A DNA stretch of 7,552 bases, taken from Oscillospiraceae bacterium. Its GTDB lineage: Bacteria; Bacillota; Clostridia; Oscillospirales; Ruminococcaceae. Positions within the stretch are counted from its first letter, which is position 1, and every line of letters starts with the position of its first letter. The stretch covers positions 1 through 7,552 of the forward strand of contig JAFPYQ010000193.1 in the NCBI GenBank assembly GCA_017394475.1, given 5' to 3'. Below the pieces are notes generated by a model, which was not told where the DNA came from, searched no databases, and was given only the letters and a program-made list of their open reading frames with translations. The position numbers and the translations under genes were made by a program. This document shows, in pieces, positions 6,498 to 7,552 of the stretch.

Positions 6498-6611
6498 ATG
6501 ATAAACGTTCCGAAACGAGCGGGCACGGATGCCTGCGAGAAGACATCCACTGCCAACCACATACAACTGCACACCGCAAACCATTATTCCCACAAAACAA
6601 CCGTCTACTGA
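6498..6611 (+). CDS. Possible 37-codon leader ORF ahead of the sensor gene
   Basis: ATG at 6498 opens 37 codons and ends at TGA 6609-6611, 18 nt before the sensor start and in the same frame. With the predicted transcription start at 6494-6496 it would be almost leaderless, and no Shine-Dalgarno sequence precedes it. The second half contains four His residues (NHIQLHTANHYSHK). Asn, His, Thr and Gln codons are expected in A/C-rich DNA, so composition alone could produce this. Function unknown. Confidence 0.25.
   Translation: MINVPKRAGTDACEKTSTANHIQLHTANHYSHKTTVY
6519..6536 (+). repeat. Hairpin in the sensor-gene leader
   Basis: GCGGGCA (6519-6525), loop CGGA, then TGCCTGC (6530-6536) form a 7-bp stem with one G-U pair. 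An alternative stem, GGATG (6527-6531) with CATCC (6544-6548), overlaps it and excludes it. No T-run follows either stem, so neither is a standard intrinsic terminator. Confidence 0.4.
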
Positions 6612-6622
6612 CTACCACCACA
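6543..6622 (+). promoter_or_regulatory. C-rich, G-poor leader segment, candidate Rho-loading (rut) region
   Basis: I count 33 C and only 5 G in these 80 nt, immediately upstream of the sensor ATG and inside the predicted transcript. Such a C-over-G bubble is what Rho binds on nascent RNA. It could also act simply as an unstructured ribosome landing zone, since the sensor gene lacks a good Shine-Dalgarno sequence. Neither role is demonstrated. Confidence 0.35.
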
Positions 6623-6629
6623 GAAAGAT

Positions 6630-7552
6630 ATGCACAGGATAACCATAGGATTTCTTATCCACAGACTTGACAATGACTATTCCAGAGAGCTCATCAAGGG
6701 CGCTGTTCTTGCTGCCCGCGAGCTCGATGTGAATCTGGTCATTCTGCCGGGGCGCTCCCTCAATCCACAGCTCAAGGACGACATAAACACTGTCTACGAA
6801 TACCAGCACAACTCCATATACAGCTTTACCAGTCCGGGCTCATTCGATGCGGCGGTCATCTCTGCGGCAACTATCGGTCAGTTCGTGACGAAGGCGGAAT
6901 TTGAGAAGTTCCTCTCCCGCTTTGAAGGCGTGCCCCTCATCACTACGGAAAACAAGATAGAGGGCATACCCTGCGTGCGCATGTCCGGCGGCGGGCTGCG
7001 GCTCATCGCCTCTCACCTGATAAAGCAGCATGACTGCAAACGGATAGGCTATATAAGCGGCCCCCGCAACAACCCCGATGCCATAGATCGCCTTGACGCC
7101 TACAAACAGGCGCTGTCCGAGCATGACATACCCTTTGATGAGAGCCTTGTGCGCTACGGGGACTTTTCGGAATACTCCGATGACTGCGTGAATGACCTGC
7201 TCGATGCTCACCCCGACCTGCAGGCTATATGCTTTGCCAACGATATGATGTGCAAGGGCGGATACCGCGCCATCGAAAAGCACGGGCGCATCATCGGCAA
7301 GGATATTTTTGTCACGGGCTATGATGATTCGGAAGTGGCCATGACCCTTTCCCCCACCCTCACCACGGTAAAGGCTGATACTGCCCGTGTCGGGAAGATA
7401 GCCCTGCGTGAGGCGGTGCGCCTTGCCAACAGCCGTATGCTCGAAACAGCAGACCGTGCGGCGGACGTGATACTCGAATCAAAGCCGGTGTTCAGGGAAA
7501 GCTGCGGCTGTCACCCGGTACCCAACGCCTTCGGCAGGATATTCGATGAATG
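6630..7552 (+). CDS. LacI-type ligand-binding sensor protein without N-terminal HTH, 3' end cut by window edge
   Basis: The 307 visible residues form a periplasmic-binding-protein-like domain of the LacI/GalR sensor type. It starts at once with MHRITIGFLIHRLDNDYSREL. GYISGPRNNPDAIDRLDAY (140-158), AICFANDMMCKGGYRAIEKHG (199-219, a longer stretch than the core match), IGKDIFVTGYDD (222-233) and SPTLTTVKAD (241-250) are classic family positions. The domain closes at RESCGCH (289-295). No LacI helix-turn-helix comes first, and an in-frame stop at 6609-6611 excludes one upstream. No signal peptide or membrane segment is seen, so it probably acts in the cytoplasm on a small ligand such as a sugar. 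In clostridia such HTH-less sensors are often followed by a GGDEF, histidine-kinase or AraC-type output domain; that part lies beyond 7552. The ATG at 6630 is the only ATG in the open stretch and has only a weak purine run before it. Confidence 0.85.
   Translation, partial: MHRITIGFLIHRLDNDYSRELIKGAVLAARELDVNLVILPGRSLNPQLKDDINTVYEYQHNSIYSFTSPGSFDAAVISAATIGQFVTKAEFEKFLSRFEGVPLITTENKIEGIPCVRMSGGGLRLIASHLIKQHDCKRIGYISGPRNNPDAIDRLDAYKQALSEHDIPFDESLVRYGDFSEYSDDCVNDLLDAHPDLQAICFANDMMCKGGYRAIEKHGRIIGKDIFVTGYDDSEVAMTLSPTLTTVKADTARVGKIALREAVRLANSRMLETADRAADVILESKPVFRESCGCHPVPNAFGRIFDE

Larger units (their letters stand above)
6255..6638. repeat. 12-bp perfect inverted repeat at the two ends of the divergent intergenic region
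   Basis: GATATGCACAGG occurs on the plus strand at 6627-6638, across the sensor-gene ATG. It occurs on the minus strand at 6266-6255, in the zapA leader hairpin. The copies are 360 bp apart and face each other. By rough estimate a 12-base match within a 400-bp region is expected by chance about one time in a hundred. Confidence 0.5.

Noticed and set aside
6285..6593. 102-codon version of the minus-strand ORF upstream of zapA
   Set aside because: The N-terminal part overlaps the sensor promoter and leader and reads as low-information sequence. Only the last 38 codons have a ribosome-binding site.
6840..7283. Minus-strand ORF of 147 codons
   Set aside because: It is antisense to the LacI-type sensor, whose frame shows conserved family motifs throughout.
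1..7552. CRISPR arrays, tRNA or rRNA genes, insertion sequences
   Set aside because: I found no regularly spaced repeats, cloverleaf-like sequences, rRNA stretches or transposase motifs on either strand.

Overview
The window looks like a chromosomal segment of a Gram-positive clostridium of the Ruminococcus/Oscillospirales type. Three things suggest this: an extended ZapA next to a U32 protein, a TrmD with a clostridial-style TEESHYNGLLE stretch, and an HTH-less LacI-type sensor. The genus is inferred from protein character and gene order, not from a search. Most of the DNA is moderately GC-rich; one gene (2665-3417) is clearly AT-rich.

Layout. Positions 1-6229 read leftward as one tightly spaced run. 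In transcription order it holds zapA, a long U32/DUF3656 protein (RlhA/TrhP-like RNA hydroxylation family), an AT-rich GIY-YIG nuclease-like gene, a HerA-like ATPase (DUF853) broken by a one-base frameshift, rimM, and trmD, which runs off the left edge. Gaps are 12-61 nt, and a strong sigma-A-type promoter (TTGATT-17-TATAAT) lies about 60 nt before zapA. Positions 6230-6629 are a divergent intergenic region. It carries that promoter, a rightward promoter (TTGACA-17-TAGAAT), an RNA hairpin, a 12-bp inverted repeat at its borders, two weak small ORFs, and an unusual C-rich, G-poor leader. From 6630 rightward runs a gene whose product begins directly with a LacI-type ligand-binding domain and leaves the window before any output domain.

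How the genes work together. Most of the leftward run is housekeeping: cell division (ZapA), RNA hydroxylation (U32, inferred), 30S maturation (RimM) and tRNA m1G37 methylation (TrmD). The GIY-YIG gene differs in base composition and looks like a single-gene acquisition dropped between co-directional genes. It now sits next to a HerA-like translocase.

I do not see a clear new multi-gene system. The points most worth a second look are the foreign nuclease/HerA pair, the frameshift with an ATGA overlap inside the HerA gene, and the leader of the sensor gene.
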